Shown here: positions 1 through 5,391 of the stretch, piece after piece
Layout of the letters: every line of letters begins with the position of its first letter
How positions within the stretch are numbered: the first letter of the stretch is position 1
Assembly (NCBI GenBank): GCA_017645985.1
Contig: JAGCNK010000022.1
Location: forward strand, 1 to 8,137
Direction of reading: 5' to 3'
DNA: 8,137 bases
Source of the DNA: Bacteroidales bacterium
Lineage (GTDB): Bacteria > Bacteroidota > Bacteroidia > Bacteroidales > UBA3824
Translations under genes and position numbers: made by a program
Notes under the pieces: generated by a model
Told to the model about the DNA's origin: nothing
Database searches by the model: none
The model's input: the letters and a program-made list of their open reading frames with translations, nothing else

Positions 1-210
1 GAGATCATCGTTGAGAAATTAGGTGTAGACGAAGCAGAAGTTACCGAAGAAGCTTCTTTCACAAACGACCTTGGTGCCGACTCTCTCGACACAGTAGAAC
101 TCATCATGCAGTTCGAAAAAGAGTTCAACATCTCTATTCCCGACGATCAGGCTGAGAAAATCGCTACCGTTGGCGAAGCTATCGAATACATCGAAAACCA
201 GCAAAAATAA
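1..210 (+). CDS. acpP: Acyl carrier protein, 3' part (5' end outside the window)
   Basis: The frame is open from base 1 and encodes 69 residues ending in NQQK. It carries the ACP signature DLGADSLDTVE; the serine of DSL (codon at 82-84) is the expected attachment site for 4'-phosphopantetheine, which holds the growing acyl chain in type II fatty acid synthesis in the cytoplasm. The acidic helix after this serine (ELIMQFEKEF) and the region ISIPDDQAEKIATVGEAIEYI match helices II-IV of the family. Bacterial ACPs are usually about 77-80 residues, so only roughly the first ten residues are missing. fabF begins 9 nt after the stop, the standard acpP-fabF pair. Codon choice favours T-ending codons more than fabF does, as expected of an abundantly expressed gene. 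Confidence 0.97.
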   Translation, partial: EIIVEKLGVDEAEVTEEASFTNDLGADSLDTVELIMQFEKEFNISIPDDQAEKIATVGEAIEYIENQQK

Positions 211-219
211 TTTATTTCT

Positions 220-1473
220 ATGGAATTAAAACGAGTAGTCGTAACCGGCATGGGGACAATAAACCCCTTAGGCCATAATATAACCGAGTTTTGGGAAAAT
301 TTAAAATCCGGTGTAAGCGGCGCAGGTCCGATTACCCGTTTTAATCCCGAAAAATTCAAGACACGGTTTGCCTGCGAAGTCAAAAATTTCGAAGAAATTG
401 ACGCGCAATTCTTCAACAAGAAAGAGACCGGACGTCTCGACCTTTTTGCCAAGTTCGCCCTCATCTCTGCCGAAGAGGCTTGGAACAACAGCGGACTTAC
501 CCCCGACAACTTCAACCACGACCGTGCAGGAGTTATCTGGGGATCGGGAATAGGCGGAATCAACACCCTCACCGAAGAAGTTGAGCAGTTTTGCCAAGGC
601 GACGGATCGCCAAGGTTCAGCCCCTTCTTCATTCCCAAGATGATCAGCGACATCGCTCCCGGACACATCAGCATGAAGTACGACCTCCGCGGCCCCAACT
701 TCACCACTGTGTCGGCATGCGCATCATCTACCAACGCTATTATCGACGCATTCAACTACGTGCGCCTGGGCAAAGCCGACATCATCGTAACAGGCGGTTC
801 TGAATCGCCCGTAGGCATTGCCGCTGTGGCAGGATTCAACTCGATGAAAGCCCTCAGCACCAACAACGACAACTACAAGACAGCATCGCGTCCGTTTGAC
901 GCCACACGCGACGGCTTTGTAATTGGCGAAGGCGGCGGATGCCTCATCCTCGAAGAGTACGAGCACGCCAAAGCACGTGGAGCCAAAATCCTCTGCGAAC
1001 TGGCCGGAAGCGGTCTCACCGCCGACGCGCACCACATCACAGCACCCCATCCCGAAGGACGCGGAGCTGCAGCGGTAATGAAGCTCGCAATCGAGGACGC
1101 CGGACTCAAACCCGAGGACATCGACTACGTTAATGTTCACGGCACTTCCACCGGCCTCGGCGACATTGCAGAGTCAAAGGCTATTCAGCAAGTGTTTGGT
1201 GACTACGCTTACAAAATCAGCATCAGCAGCACCAAGTCTATGACCGGTCACCTTCTCGGTGGCGCAGGCGTGGTAGAGTCTATCGCGTGCGTGCTCGCTA
1301 TGCTCAACGAAACAGTACCGCCAACCATCAACTTCCAAAATCCCGACCCGCACATCGACCCCAAGCTCGACATCACTCCCAACGTTGCCAAGAAAAGGGT
1401 TATACGTGCCGCCCTCAACAACACATTCGGTTTCGGCGGACACAACGCGTCGGTGGTTTTCAAAAAGATCTAA
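220..1473 (+). CDS. fabF: Beta-ketoacyl-ACP synthase II
   Basis: The 417-residue protein has the usual length for FabF, the condensing enzyme that extends acyl-ACP with malonyl-ACP in fatty acid elongation. The thiolase-fold catalytic triad is visible: Cys167 in TVSACASST, His307 in VHGTST and His344 in KSMTGHLLGGAG. The C-terminal glycine-rich loop NNTFGFGGHNAS (residues 401-411) is also present. The N-terminus MELKRVVVTGMG is typical and the ATG at 220 lies 9 nt after the acpP stop, so the start is secure and the two genes are probably cotranscribed. A small deviation is GLGD after VHGTST, where many FabF proteins have a proline in place of the first G; it is outside the triad. The gene is GC-rich and is followed by a terminator-like hairpin. 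Confidence 0.98.
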   Translation: MELKRVVVTGMGTINPLGHNITEFWENLKSGVSGAGPITRFNPEKFKTRFACEVKNFEEIDAQFFNKKETGRLDLFAKFALISAEEAWNNSGLTPDNFNHDRAGVIWGSGIGGINTLTEEVEQFCQGDGSPRFSPFFIPKMISDIAPGHISMKYDLRGPNFTTVSACASSTNAIIDAFNYVRLGKADIIVTGGSESPVGIAAVAGFNSMKALSTNNDNYKTASRPFDATRDGFVIGEGGGCLILEEYEHAKARGAKILCELAGSGLTADAHHITAPHPEGRGAAAVMKLAIEDAGLKPEDIDYVNVHGTSTGLGDIAESKAIQQVFGDYAYKISISSTKSMTGHLLGGAGVVESIACVLAMLNETVPPTINFQNPDPHIDPKLDITPNVAKKRVIRAALNNTFGFGGHNASVVFKKI

Positions 1474-1477
1474 CGGC

Positions 1478-1554
1478 AAAAAGGGGCGGGGCATAATCGT
1501 AAAGACGCAAAATTTTGCGTCTCTACAGCAAACCCACCCCATTTTTATTTTTTC
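1478..1554 (+). terminator. Probable Rho-independent terminator of acpP-fabF
   Basis: A G-run (GGGGCGGGG, 1483-1491) can pair with CCCACCCC (1533-1540) with a single C-A mismatch, and the flanking A-run (1478-1482) faces a T-rich tract (1542-1553, broken by one A). This is a G/C stem followed by T residues just after the fabF stop. The loop is unusually long, about 42 nt, because a separate palindrome (1499-1526) sits inside it, so the folded form would be a stem carrying a second hairpin. If active it would separate fabF from rnc at least in part. Efficiency cannot be judged from the sequence. Confidence 0.55.
1499..1526. repeat. 28-nt palindrome in the fabF-rnc gap
   Basis: The arms GTAAAGACGCAAAA and TTTTGCGTCTCTAC are reverse complements apart from one position; the central 20 nt are perfectly self-complementary. 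I recall closely similar palindromes (GTAGAGACGC followed by AAAATTTT) as dispersed intergenic repeats in Bacteroidota genomes, but I cannot check that here. No second copy was seen in this window. It may be a small REP/MITE-like repeat that inserted into the loop of the fabF terminator. Confidence 0.7.
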
Positions 1555-1569
1555 AAAAAATCTGACCCG

Positions 1570-2286
1570 GTGTTTAAGAACATTGCAGCATTTATAAAGT
1601 ACCTTTTTGGAAAAGACAAGGATTTCGCCCGCAAAATCAGGCGCATTACCGGCTTTTACCCCTGCAATATGGAACTTTACAAAACAGCTGTCACCCACCG
1701 CTCGCTTTCGGACAAGACCAGCACCGGATTCCTCATCAACAACGAAAGGCTCGAATTTCTCGGCGACTCTGTGCTCGACCTCCTCATAGGCGAATACCTC
1801 TACAAACGTTTCGCTCACGAGCAGGAAGGATTCATGACCCAGCTGAGGGCACGCATTGTCAACGGCGAAAACCTCACCGAGCTGAGCATCCATATCGGAT
1901 TAGACAAGCTTGTAAAGACATCTGTCAAAAGCCACAACGCCAACATCCACCTCTACGGCGACGCTTTCGAGGCGTTTCTCGGAGCCATATACCTCGACCG
2001 AGGATTCCGTCAGGCGGGACGTTTCCTCTACAAGCGCATCATGCCCAAGTATCTCAACATCTTTGAGCTGGAGCACAACAACACCAACTTCAAGAGCCAG
2101 CTGATAGAGTGGGGACAAAAAAACAAGCACGAGATAGAGTTTGCCACCGACCTGGAATCTCCCACAAGCAAATACTTCGTGTCGTACGTGCGCATCAACG
2201 GCGAAAACTACGGCTCGGGCATCGGCATCTCAAAAAAAGAGGCGGAGCAAAAAGCTTCAAAAGTGGCTTTAAACAAGATACATTAA
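1570..2286 (+). CDS. rnc: Ribonuclease III
   Basis: This 238-residue protein cleaves double-stranded RNA in rRNA maturation and RNA turnover. The catalytic domain has the signature NERLEFLGDS (residues 58-67), giving acidic residues E59, E62 and D66, and the second metal-binding motif YGDAFEAFLGAIYLD with D131 and E134. A double-stranded RNA-binding domain follows from about residue 172 and ends in the KKEAEQKASKVAL helix (222-234). The start is GTG at 1570; the next in-frame ATG, at residue 34, would remove the first helices of the endonuclease domain, so GTG is preferred. The gene lies 96 nt after fabF, beyond the probable terminator, and 29 nt before the next gene. The fabF-rnc order is common in Bacteroidota. 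Confidence 0.97.
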   Translation: MFKNIAAFIKYLFGKDKDFARKIRRITGFYPCNMELYKTAVTHRSLSDKTSTGFLINNERLEFLGDSVLDLLIGEYLYKRFAHEQEGFMTQLRARIVNGENLTELSIHIGLDKLVKTSVKSHNANIHLYGDAFEAFLGAIYLDRGFRQAGRFLYKRIMPKYLNIFELEHNNTNFKSQLIEWGQKNKHEIEFATDLESPTSKYFVSYVRINGENYGSGIGISKKEAEQKASKVALNKIH

Positions 2287-2315
2287 CAATCTGACCCATA
2301 GCATCATAACCCACT

Positions 2316-2897
2316 ATGATAATTATCGGCGACAAACTCATAAGCGAAGACCTTTTCAACGAAAAATTCTGTTGCGACATCACCGCGTGCGTGGGCACAT
2401 GTTGCGTGGAAGGCGACAGCGGAGCTCCCCTCGACTACACCGAGGTGGAAATACTCGAAGAGAACTTTGCCGCCGCCCGCGAGTACATGCCGCCGCAAAA
2501 CATTCAGGCAGTGGAGCAGCAGGGCTTTGCGGTGAAAGACGCCGACAACGACCTAGTGACCCCCCTCTACAACAAAGCCGAGTGCGCATACTCGTACACC
2601 GAAAACGGAATCACACTCTGCGCCTACGAACGCGCCTATCTCGAAGGCAAGACAAAATGGCGCAAACCCATATCGTGCCATCTCTATCCCATCCGCCTAG
2701 CCAAAGTAGGCATCTACACAGCCATCAAGCTGCATCACTGGCACGTCTGCCGACCCGCATTCCTCCTAGGCAAAAAGAAGGCTCTCCCCGCATACAAGTT
2801 TTTAGAAGAGCCCATCGTCCGCCGTTTCGGACAAGATTTTTACGACGAACTCTGCCAAGTAGCCGAGGCATATTTAAAAGCACATAGGGGGAAATAA
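2316..2897 (+). CDS. DUF3109-like cysteine-rich protein
   Basis: This 193-residue soluble protein has no signal peptide or membrane segment. The N-terminal part has a dense cysteine cluster, FCCDITACVGTCC (residues 18-30; Cys19, 20, 25, 29, 30). Further cysteines stand in short conserved-looking contexts: AECAY (90), TLCAYE (102), ISCHLYPI (121) and WHVCRPA (145). The pattern fits the DUF3109 family of Bacteroidota, related in appearance to YkgJ-type CxxxCC proteins, which are thought to bind a metal or Fe-S cluster. The biochemical function is unknown and I do not assign one. It begins 29 nt after rnc on the same strand, so the two are probably cotranscribed. It is the last gene before base composition drops sharply. 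Confidence 0.8.
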   Translation: MIIIGDKLISEDLFNEKFCCDITACVGTCCVEGDSGAPLDYTEVEILEENFAAAREYMPPQNIQAVEQQGFAVKDADNDLVTPLYNKAECAYSYTENGITLCAYERAYLEGKTKWRKPISCHLYPIRLAKVGIYTAIKLHHWHVCRPAFLLGKKKALPAYKFLEEPIVRRFGQDFYDELCQVAEAYLKAHRGK

Positions 2898-2903
2898 AAA
2901 GCA

Positions 2904-3041
2904 TCATTTCAATTTTTTGCCCACAGAAGCAAGACCTTTACTCACTTTGTACCAAAAATTAGGTTCGGCTTTTTCGCCAATAAGCAACTTAACTTCTTTA
3001 GCAAGAAACCCAAAATGACACAATATCTGAAAGAATTGAAA
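2904..3041 (-). pseudogene. Possible 3' remnant of an antisense gene
   Basis: On the minus strand, 45 codons are open from a TGA at 3042-3044 down to the stop at 2904-2906. The peptide contains AKEVKLLIGEKAEPNFWYKV and ends in SKGLASVGKKLK, which reads like the charged, amphipathic C-terminus of a real protein rather than a random frame. There is no ATG in the open stretch, and upstream the frame is blocked, so if it derives from a gene the 5' portion is lost. I do not recognise the family. It overlaps the start of the + strand ORF at 3015 by 27 nt. A chance reading frame is a real alternative. Confidence 0.25.
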
Positions 3042-3140
3042 TCAGTAGCACCAACAGCAGGTTATAGATTATCGTCAAAAGACATCCAATCTGCAATAAA
3101 CTTACATGATAAAAAATATAAATACCTTTTAAACCAATGA
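3015..3140 (+). CDS. Small leader ORF (41 aa) before the membrane protein
   Basis: An ATG-started frame encodes MTQYLKELKSVAPTAGYRLS and so on, ending HDKKYKYLLNQ. It has no membrane segment and no family I recognise. Two things support it being real. Its stop overlaps the ATG of the next gene in the 4-nt form ATGA (3137-3140), the usual arrangement for translational coupling. Its last codons (YKYLLNQ) and the overlap are repeated, with the following gene start, at 3801-3845. It could be a leader peptide, one member of a small gene pair, or the surviving tail of a larger gene. Confidence 0.4.
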   Translation: MTQYLKELKSVAPTAGYRLSSKDIQSAINLHDKKYKYLLNQ

Positions 3141-3160
3141 AATACATCAATATTATCGGC
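3116..3160 (+). repeat. Direct repeat copy 1 (end of leader ORF plus start of membrane gene)
   Basis: This 45-nt segment recurs at 3801-3845 with one mismatch (A at 3146, G in the copy). It covers the codons for YKYLLNQ, the ATGA overlap and the first codons (MKY, NIIG) of the downstream membrane protein. Weaker similarity continues for about 70 nt into both genes, through the codons for the shared N-R-x-A-P-G-R-Y-C motif. The two copies are 685 bp apart, which points to tandem duplication of a coupled module. Confidence 0.85.
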
Positions 3161-3793
3161 CTAATATTAATAGTTATAACACTAACTATCGGCAACCGTT
3201 TTGCCCCGGGTCGTTATTGCGCATATTACAATAATGACACTATATGGGCATTAGGTCCTACCAATGGTGATAAAAATGCCAAAAATGGATTTTGGGTATT
3301 TTTTGATAAACAATACCCATCTAACAATTTAACTCTTTCAAGTATAGGTAATTACAAAAAAGATAAACTTCATGGTTGGTTTATTCAATTTGACGGAGAT
3401 TCTTTACTGAGCAAATATTCAGAGCAGTATTTTTTAAACGACACTCTTAATGGCGAAGTTAGATTTTTCAACAAATCAGGTAAATGCAACCTTTTAATGC
3501 ATTATTCACGAGGAGAAATGATAGACCGGCACTATCTTATCCCCGAAGATTATACCACATTTGAATTCCTAAATAACGTCAAACCCGAGATGCTTGATTC
3601 TACTTTTATTGATGAGATTGTAGGAATGGGAGAAAAATACGATCCTTGCATAACCATCTTAACAACACCCACACCAGACGACCGCATAGTTATCTTCAAT
3701 TCGTGGACTAATATCATCAACTACATATGTGTAGCAATTTGCGGTATATTACTAATACTCAATATTATAAACTTCAAAAAAACAGAAAAATGA
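3137..3793 (+). CDS. Membrane protein with MORN-like repeats, function unknown
   Basis: This 218-residue protein has an N-terminal hydrophobic segment (residues about 4-19), then a soluble region, and a second hydrophobic segment near the C-terminus (about 191-213) followed by the basic tail NFKKTEK. The soluble part contains repeats resembling MORN_2 units: KNGFWVFFDK (49-58), GNYKKDKLHGWFIQFD (71-86) and NDTLNGEVRFFNKSG (101-115), each with the turn-aromatic-strand pattern. MORN_2 proteins occur in Bacteroidota as orphan surface proteins and near toxin or effector genes; no specific role follows from that. Its ATG overlaps the leader ORF stop and its stop overlaps a mini-ORF, both as ATGA. 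It is much more AT-rich than the flanking core genes (one sampled line of 60 nt at its start has 14 G or C), suggesting a different origin. A shorter paralogue follows at 3822. Confidence 0.6.
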   Translation: MKYINIIGLILIVITLTIGNRFAPGRYCAYYNNDTIWALGPTNGDKNAKNGFWVFFDKQYPSNNLTLSSIGNYKKDKLHGWFIQFDGDSLLSKYSEQYFLNDTLNGEVRFFNKSGKCNLLMHYSRGEMIDRHYLIPEDYTTFEFLNNVKPEMLDSTFIDEIVGMGEKYDPCITILTTPTPDDRIVIFNSWTNIINYICVAICGILLILNIINFKKTEK

Positions 3794-3825
3794 ATAAAAC
3801 ATATAAATACCTTTTAAACCAATGA
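3790..3825 (+). CDS. Eleven-codon coupling ORF between the two paralogues
   Basis: This frame, MNKTYKYLLNQ, starts at an ATG overlapping the stop of the 218-residue gene (ATGA, 3790-3793) and stops at a TGA overlapping the ATG of the next gene (ATGA, 3822-3825). Its last seven residues equal the end of the 41-residue leader ORF at 3015-3140, so it is the truncated second copy of that ORF. It is probably too short to make a functional protein; a role in passing ribosomes from one paralogue to the next is inference from the overlaps alone. Confidence 0.35.
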   Translation: MNKTYKYLLNQ

Positions 3826-3845
3826 AATACGTCAATATTATCGGC
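3801..3845 (+). repeat. Direct repeat copy 2 (end of mini-ORF plus start of small membrane gene)
   Basis: This is the partner of 3116-3160 with 44 of 45 positions identical and a constant offset of 685. It carries the end of the 11-codon ORF, the ATGA junction and the start of the 58-residue paralogue. Confidence 0.85.
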
Positions 3846-3998
3846 ATATTATTAATACTCATATTATCTACCCTTGGCAACCGCATAGCCCCGGGTCGCT
3901 ATTGTACATACATAGCTAAAGACACCATTTCCGCATCCATTCTCAAAGGAGCGGCAGCCAACCTTGCTATTCAGGCTCTTGGCAAAAAATATAATTAG
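3822..3998 (+). CDS. Small membrane-anchored paralogue (58 aa)
   Basis: The ATG at 3822 is fixed by similarity with the 218-residue gene: MKYVNIIGILLILI here against MKYINIIGLILIVI there, followed in both by N-R-x-A-P-G-R-Y-C. The hydrophobic segment spans about residues 4-17. After the shared start (about 30 residues) the sequence is unrelated and ends in AANLAIQALGKKYN, so the MORN-like region and the second membrane segment are missing. It may be a decayed duplicate whose frame ran into other sequence, or a genuine small anchored protein; the alanine-rich tail looks ordinary enough for either. Its start overlaps the 11-codon ORF by 4 nt. No terminator is obvious after the TAG. Confidence 0.5.
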   Translation: MKYVNIIGILLILILSTLGNRIAPGRYCTYIAKDTISASILKGAAANLAIQALGKKYN

Positions 3999-4091
3999 AA
4001 AAATTTCACCAAAAAAAATTTCTCCACTAACCACCTCTTTACCACCATATTACAACAAATTTTCATCTATTAACTAAAAAATCAGTTAAAA

Positions 4092-4107
4092 AACTTAAAA
4101 ATAAGTT
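4092..4107. promoter_or_regulatory. Operator-like dyad upstream of tonB-1
   Basis: The 16-nt sequence is AACTTA-AAAA-TAAGTT, a perfect inverted repeat of 6-nt arms around 4 nt. It overlaps the -33 box of the predicted promoter, the position expected for a repressor site. A third TAAGTT stands at 4122-4127, 20 nt (about two helical turns) after the second arm. The same three half-sites with the same spacings occur before blaI (4926-4941 and 4956-4961). The natural candidate to bind is the BlaI-type repressor encoded downstream. The classical BlaI/MecI site is based on TACA/TGTA, so this would be a divergent site. Confidence 0.55.
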
Positions 4108-4136
4108 GTATAATTGAAACATAAGTTTTATCTTTG
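4105..4136 (+). promoter_or_regulatory. Promoter of tonB-1
   Basis: A -7 box TATCTTTG (4129-4136) matches the Bacteroidota consensus TAnnTTTG exactly. GTTG (4105-4108), one base off TTTG, lies 20 nt upstream as the -33 box. Transcription would begin near 4143, giving a leader of about 74 nt before the ATG at 4217. The dyad 4092-4107 overlaps the -33 box. Confidence 0.65.
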
Positions 4137-4149
4137 CGTTATAGATTAC

Positions 4150-4169
4150 ATAACTGATTAATCAGTTAT
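4150..4169. promoter_or_regulatory. Perfect 20-nt palindrome in the tonB-1 leader
   Basis: The sequence ATAACTGATT followed by its reverse complement AATCAGTTAT lies just after the predicted transcription start. It could be a second protein-binding site or a weak AT-rich hairpin near the 5' end of the mRNA. A looser relative (TTAACT-N8-AGTTAA, 4070-4089) lies 80 bp upstream. The corresponding place in the blaI leader lacks it; that leader is about 20 nt shorter between the -7 box and the shared TATAAAACT. Confidence 0.45.
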
Positions 4170-4216
4170 AAAACTTAAAAGTAAATAATAAGATTAACAA
4201 TTAAAAACGCAAAGCC

Positions 4217-4921
4217 ATGGAACAGAAAAAATCAGAGAAAGCCAATCTCCAGAGCAAGAAGGTCATCTTCTTAGAAATCGGTCTCGTACTCACACTCTTG
4301 GCCATTTGGGGTGTGTTTGAGTTCAGCACAAAAGCCGAAAACGCTGCGGCGTACAACCAATTGATCCTCGACATCGACGACGACATGATCGAAATACCAG
4401 TAACACAGCAGGAGCCGCCCAAAATGCCGCCGGCTCCGCCAGTTCAGAAAATCGCCCAGATAATCGAGGTGGTAAACAACGACCAACCAACAGACAATGA
4501 CAACTTCAACACCGAAATCGACCCAAACTCGTCGGTTGGCATTCAAGAAATACCGGCGATCACATGCGGTGAAGAACCTGAAGAAACCAACGAAGACCCG
4601 ATAATAATATTCATTGCGGCAGAAGAAATGCCGGTGTTCAAAGGCGGCGACAAAGCCCTGCTCAAATACATCTCGGAACACGTGGTATATCCCGAAATCT
4701 GCAAGGAAAACGACATCCAGGGAACTGTGTACGTAGGATTCGTTGTCAACGAGAAGGGCAAGGTAACCGACGTGACCATACTCCGCGGGATCGACCCATT
4801 GTTAGACAAAGAGGCGCTCAAGGTGGTGCAGAACCTCCCCGATTGGAAACCAGGACTGCAGTCGGGCAAAAGCGTGAAGGTGCGCATGAACCTGCCCATA
4901 AAATTTCAGCTCGCACACTAA
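4217..4921 (+). CDS. tonB: Energy transducer TonB, copy 1
   Basis: This 234-residue protein has the TonB layout: a short cytoplasmic N-terminus (MEQKKSEKANLQSKK), one membrane anchor (residues about 16-36), a proline-containing periplasmic linker (PPKMPPAPP, 67-75, then an acidic stretch), and a C-terminal TonB_C domain (about 138-234) with VVYPE (156-160), QGTVYVGF (168-175) and LPDWKPG (207-213). TonB transmits energy from the ExbB/ExbD proton channel to outer-membrane receptors such as SusC-like transporters. The last 97 residues are about 79% identical to copy 2 at 7032 (77 of 97), but this copy has a different linker and GC-richer codons. It has its own promoter with the same operator-like dyad as blaI, which lies 105 nt downstream, so it is probably part of the repressor's regulon. 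No exbB/exbD genes are in the window. Confidence 0.93.
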   Translation: MEQKKSEKANLQSKKVIFLEIGLVLTLLAIWGVFEFSTKAENAAAYNQLILDIDDDMIEIPVTQQEPPKMPPAPPVQKIAQIIEVVNNDQPTDNDNFNTEIDPNSSVGIQEIPAITCGEEPEETNEDPIIIFIAAEEMPVFKGGDKALLKYISEHVVYPEICKENDIQGTVYVGFVVNEKGKVTDVTILRGIDPLLDKEALKVVQNLPDWKPGLQSGKSVKVRMNLPIKFQLAH

Positions 4922-4925
4922 AAAA

Positions 4926-4941
4926 AACTTAGAAATAAGTT
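4926..4941. promoter_or_regulatory. Operator-like dyad upstream of blaI
   Basis: The sequence is AACTTA-GAAA-TAAGTT, the same dyad as at 4092-4107 with one base changed in the central 4 nt. It overlaps the -33 box by two bases, and a third TAAGTT follows at 4956-4961, again 20 nt after the second arm and directly in front of the -7 box. The position suggests autorepression by BlaI. Confidence 0.6.
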
Positions 4942-4970
4942 TGACAATTGCAAAATAAGTTATATATTTG
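4940..4970 (+). promoter_or_regulatory. Promoter of the blaI-M56 operon
   Basis: TTTG (4940-4943), a 19-nt spacer and TATATTTG (4963-4970) match the Bacteroidota consensus TTTG-N19-TAnnTTTG without mismatch. The start of transcription would be near 4977, with a leader of about 50 nt. It is the strongest-looking promoter in the window and is flanked by the three TAAGTT half-sites described for the dyad. Confidence 0.75.
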
Positions 4971-5026
4971 CAAAACCAATTATAAAACTAACAAGTCAAT
5001 TACACAACGTATAAATACATTTCAAG

Positions 5027-5389
5027 ATGGAACAGTTGACCAAAGCAGAAGAAAAGGTGATGCAGATATTATGGAAACTTAAATCTGCATTTGTGAAGGA
5101 CATCATCGACCAGATGCCCGAACCCAAGCCGCCGTACAACACTATTTCGTCGGTGGTGAGGATACTCCGCGAGAAAGGTTTTGTAGACTTCAAGGCCTAC
5201 GGCAAAACCTACGAGTACTTTCCCGCTGTCAGCAAGCTCGCCTACAAAAAATACACATTCGGGCAGATGCTGAGAAACTACTTCGACGGCAGCTACGAAA
5301 CCATGGTATCTTACATGGTGGACGAAGAGCCGGTATCCGAACGCGAAATAAGCGAAATAAAGCAGATTATCGACAAAAGATCCAAGTAA
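5027..5389 (+). CDS. blaI: BlaI/MecI/CopY family transcriptional repressor
   Basis: At 120 residues it has the usual length of BlaI-type repressors. The N-terminus LTKAEEKVMQILWKL is the first helix of the winged-helix domain. The recognition segment is YNTISSVVRILREKGFV (residues 37-53), and the wing follows in KAYGKTYEYFPAVS (56-69). The C-terminal half (from about 75) would form the dimerisation domain, which in the family is cleaved or inactivated after signalling by the M56 membrane protein. The M56 gene starts 2 nt after its stop, so the pair is translationally linked. The Staphylococcus paralogues control beta-lactam resistance, but no beta-lactamase or penicillin-binding protein gene is present here. 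The likely targets visible in the window are its own promoter and that of tonB-1. Confidence 0.93.
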   Translation: MEQLTKAEEKVMQILWKLKSAFVKDIIDQMPEPKPPYNTISSVVRILREKGFVDFKAYGKTYEYFPAVSKLAYKKYTFGQMLRNYFDGSYETMVSYMVDEEPVSEREISEIKQIIDKRSK

Positions 5390-5391
5390 CC

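Larger units (their letters stand above)
4070..4186 (+). repeat. Pair of 37-nt imperfect direct repeats around the tonB-1 promoter
   Basis: Positions 4070-4106 and 4150-4186 align without gaps at an offset of exactly 80, with 30 of 37 positions identical. The shared core includes ATCAGTTA and AAACTTAAAA. The upstream copy runs into the operator-like dyad (4092-4107); the downstream copy lies in the untranslated leader and contains a perfect 20-nt palindrome (4150-4169). A segment of the blaI leader (4978-5000) resembles the end of the second copy (19 of 23 positions), so these elements recur in both controlled promoters. Confidence 0.65.

Noticed and set aside
147..755. Long open frame on the minus strand across fabF (about 200 codons)
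   Set aside because: It lies opposite a certain fabF gene, has no recognisable domain, and such antisense frames are common in GC-rich coding sequence. The same applies to minus-strand frames at 724-1140 and 1174-1893.
2915..2949. Promoter for the ATGA-linked genes
   Set aside because: TTTG-like and CTTTG-like strings occur here at about the right distance, but the downstream one lacks the TA of TAnnTTTG. Transcription might also continue from the rnc unit, as no terminator is seen after 2897.
3999..4069. Terminator after the 58-codon gene
   Set aside because: A-runs and T-runs could form a weak AT-only stem, but there is no G/C core and no convincing T-tract after a hairpin.
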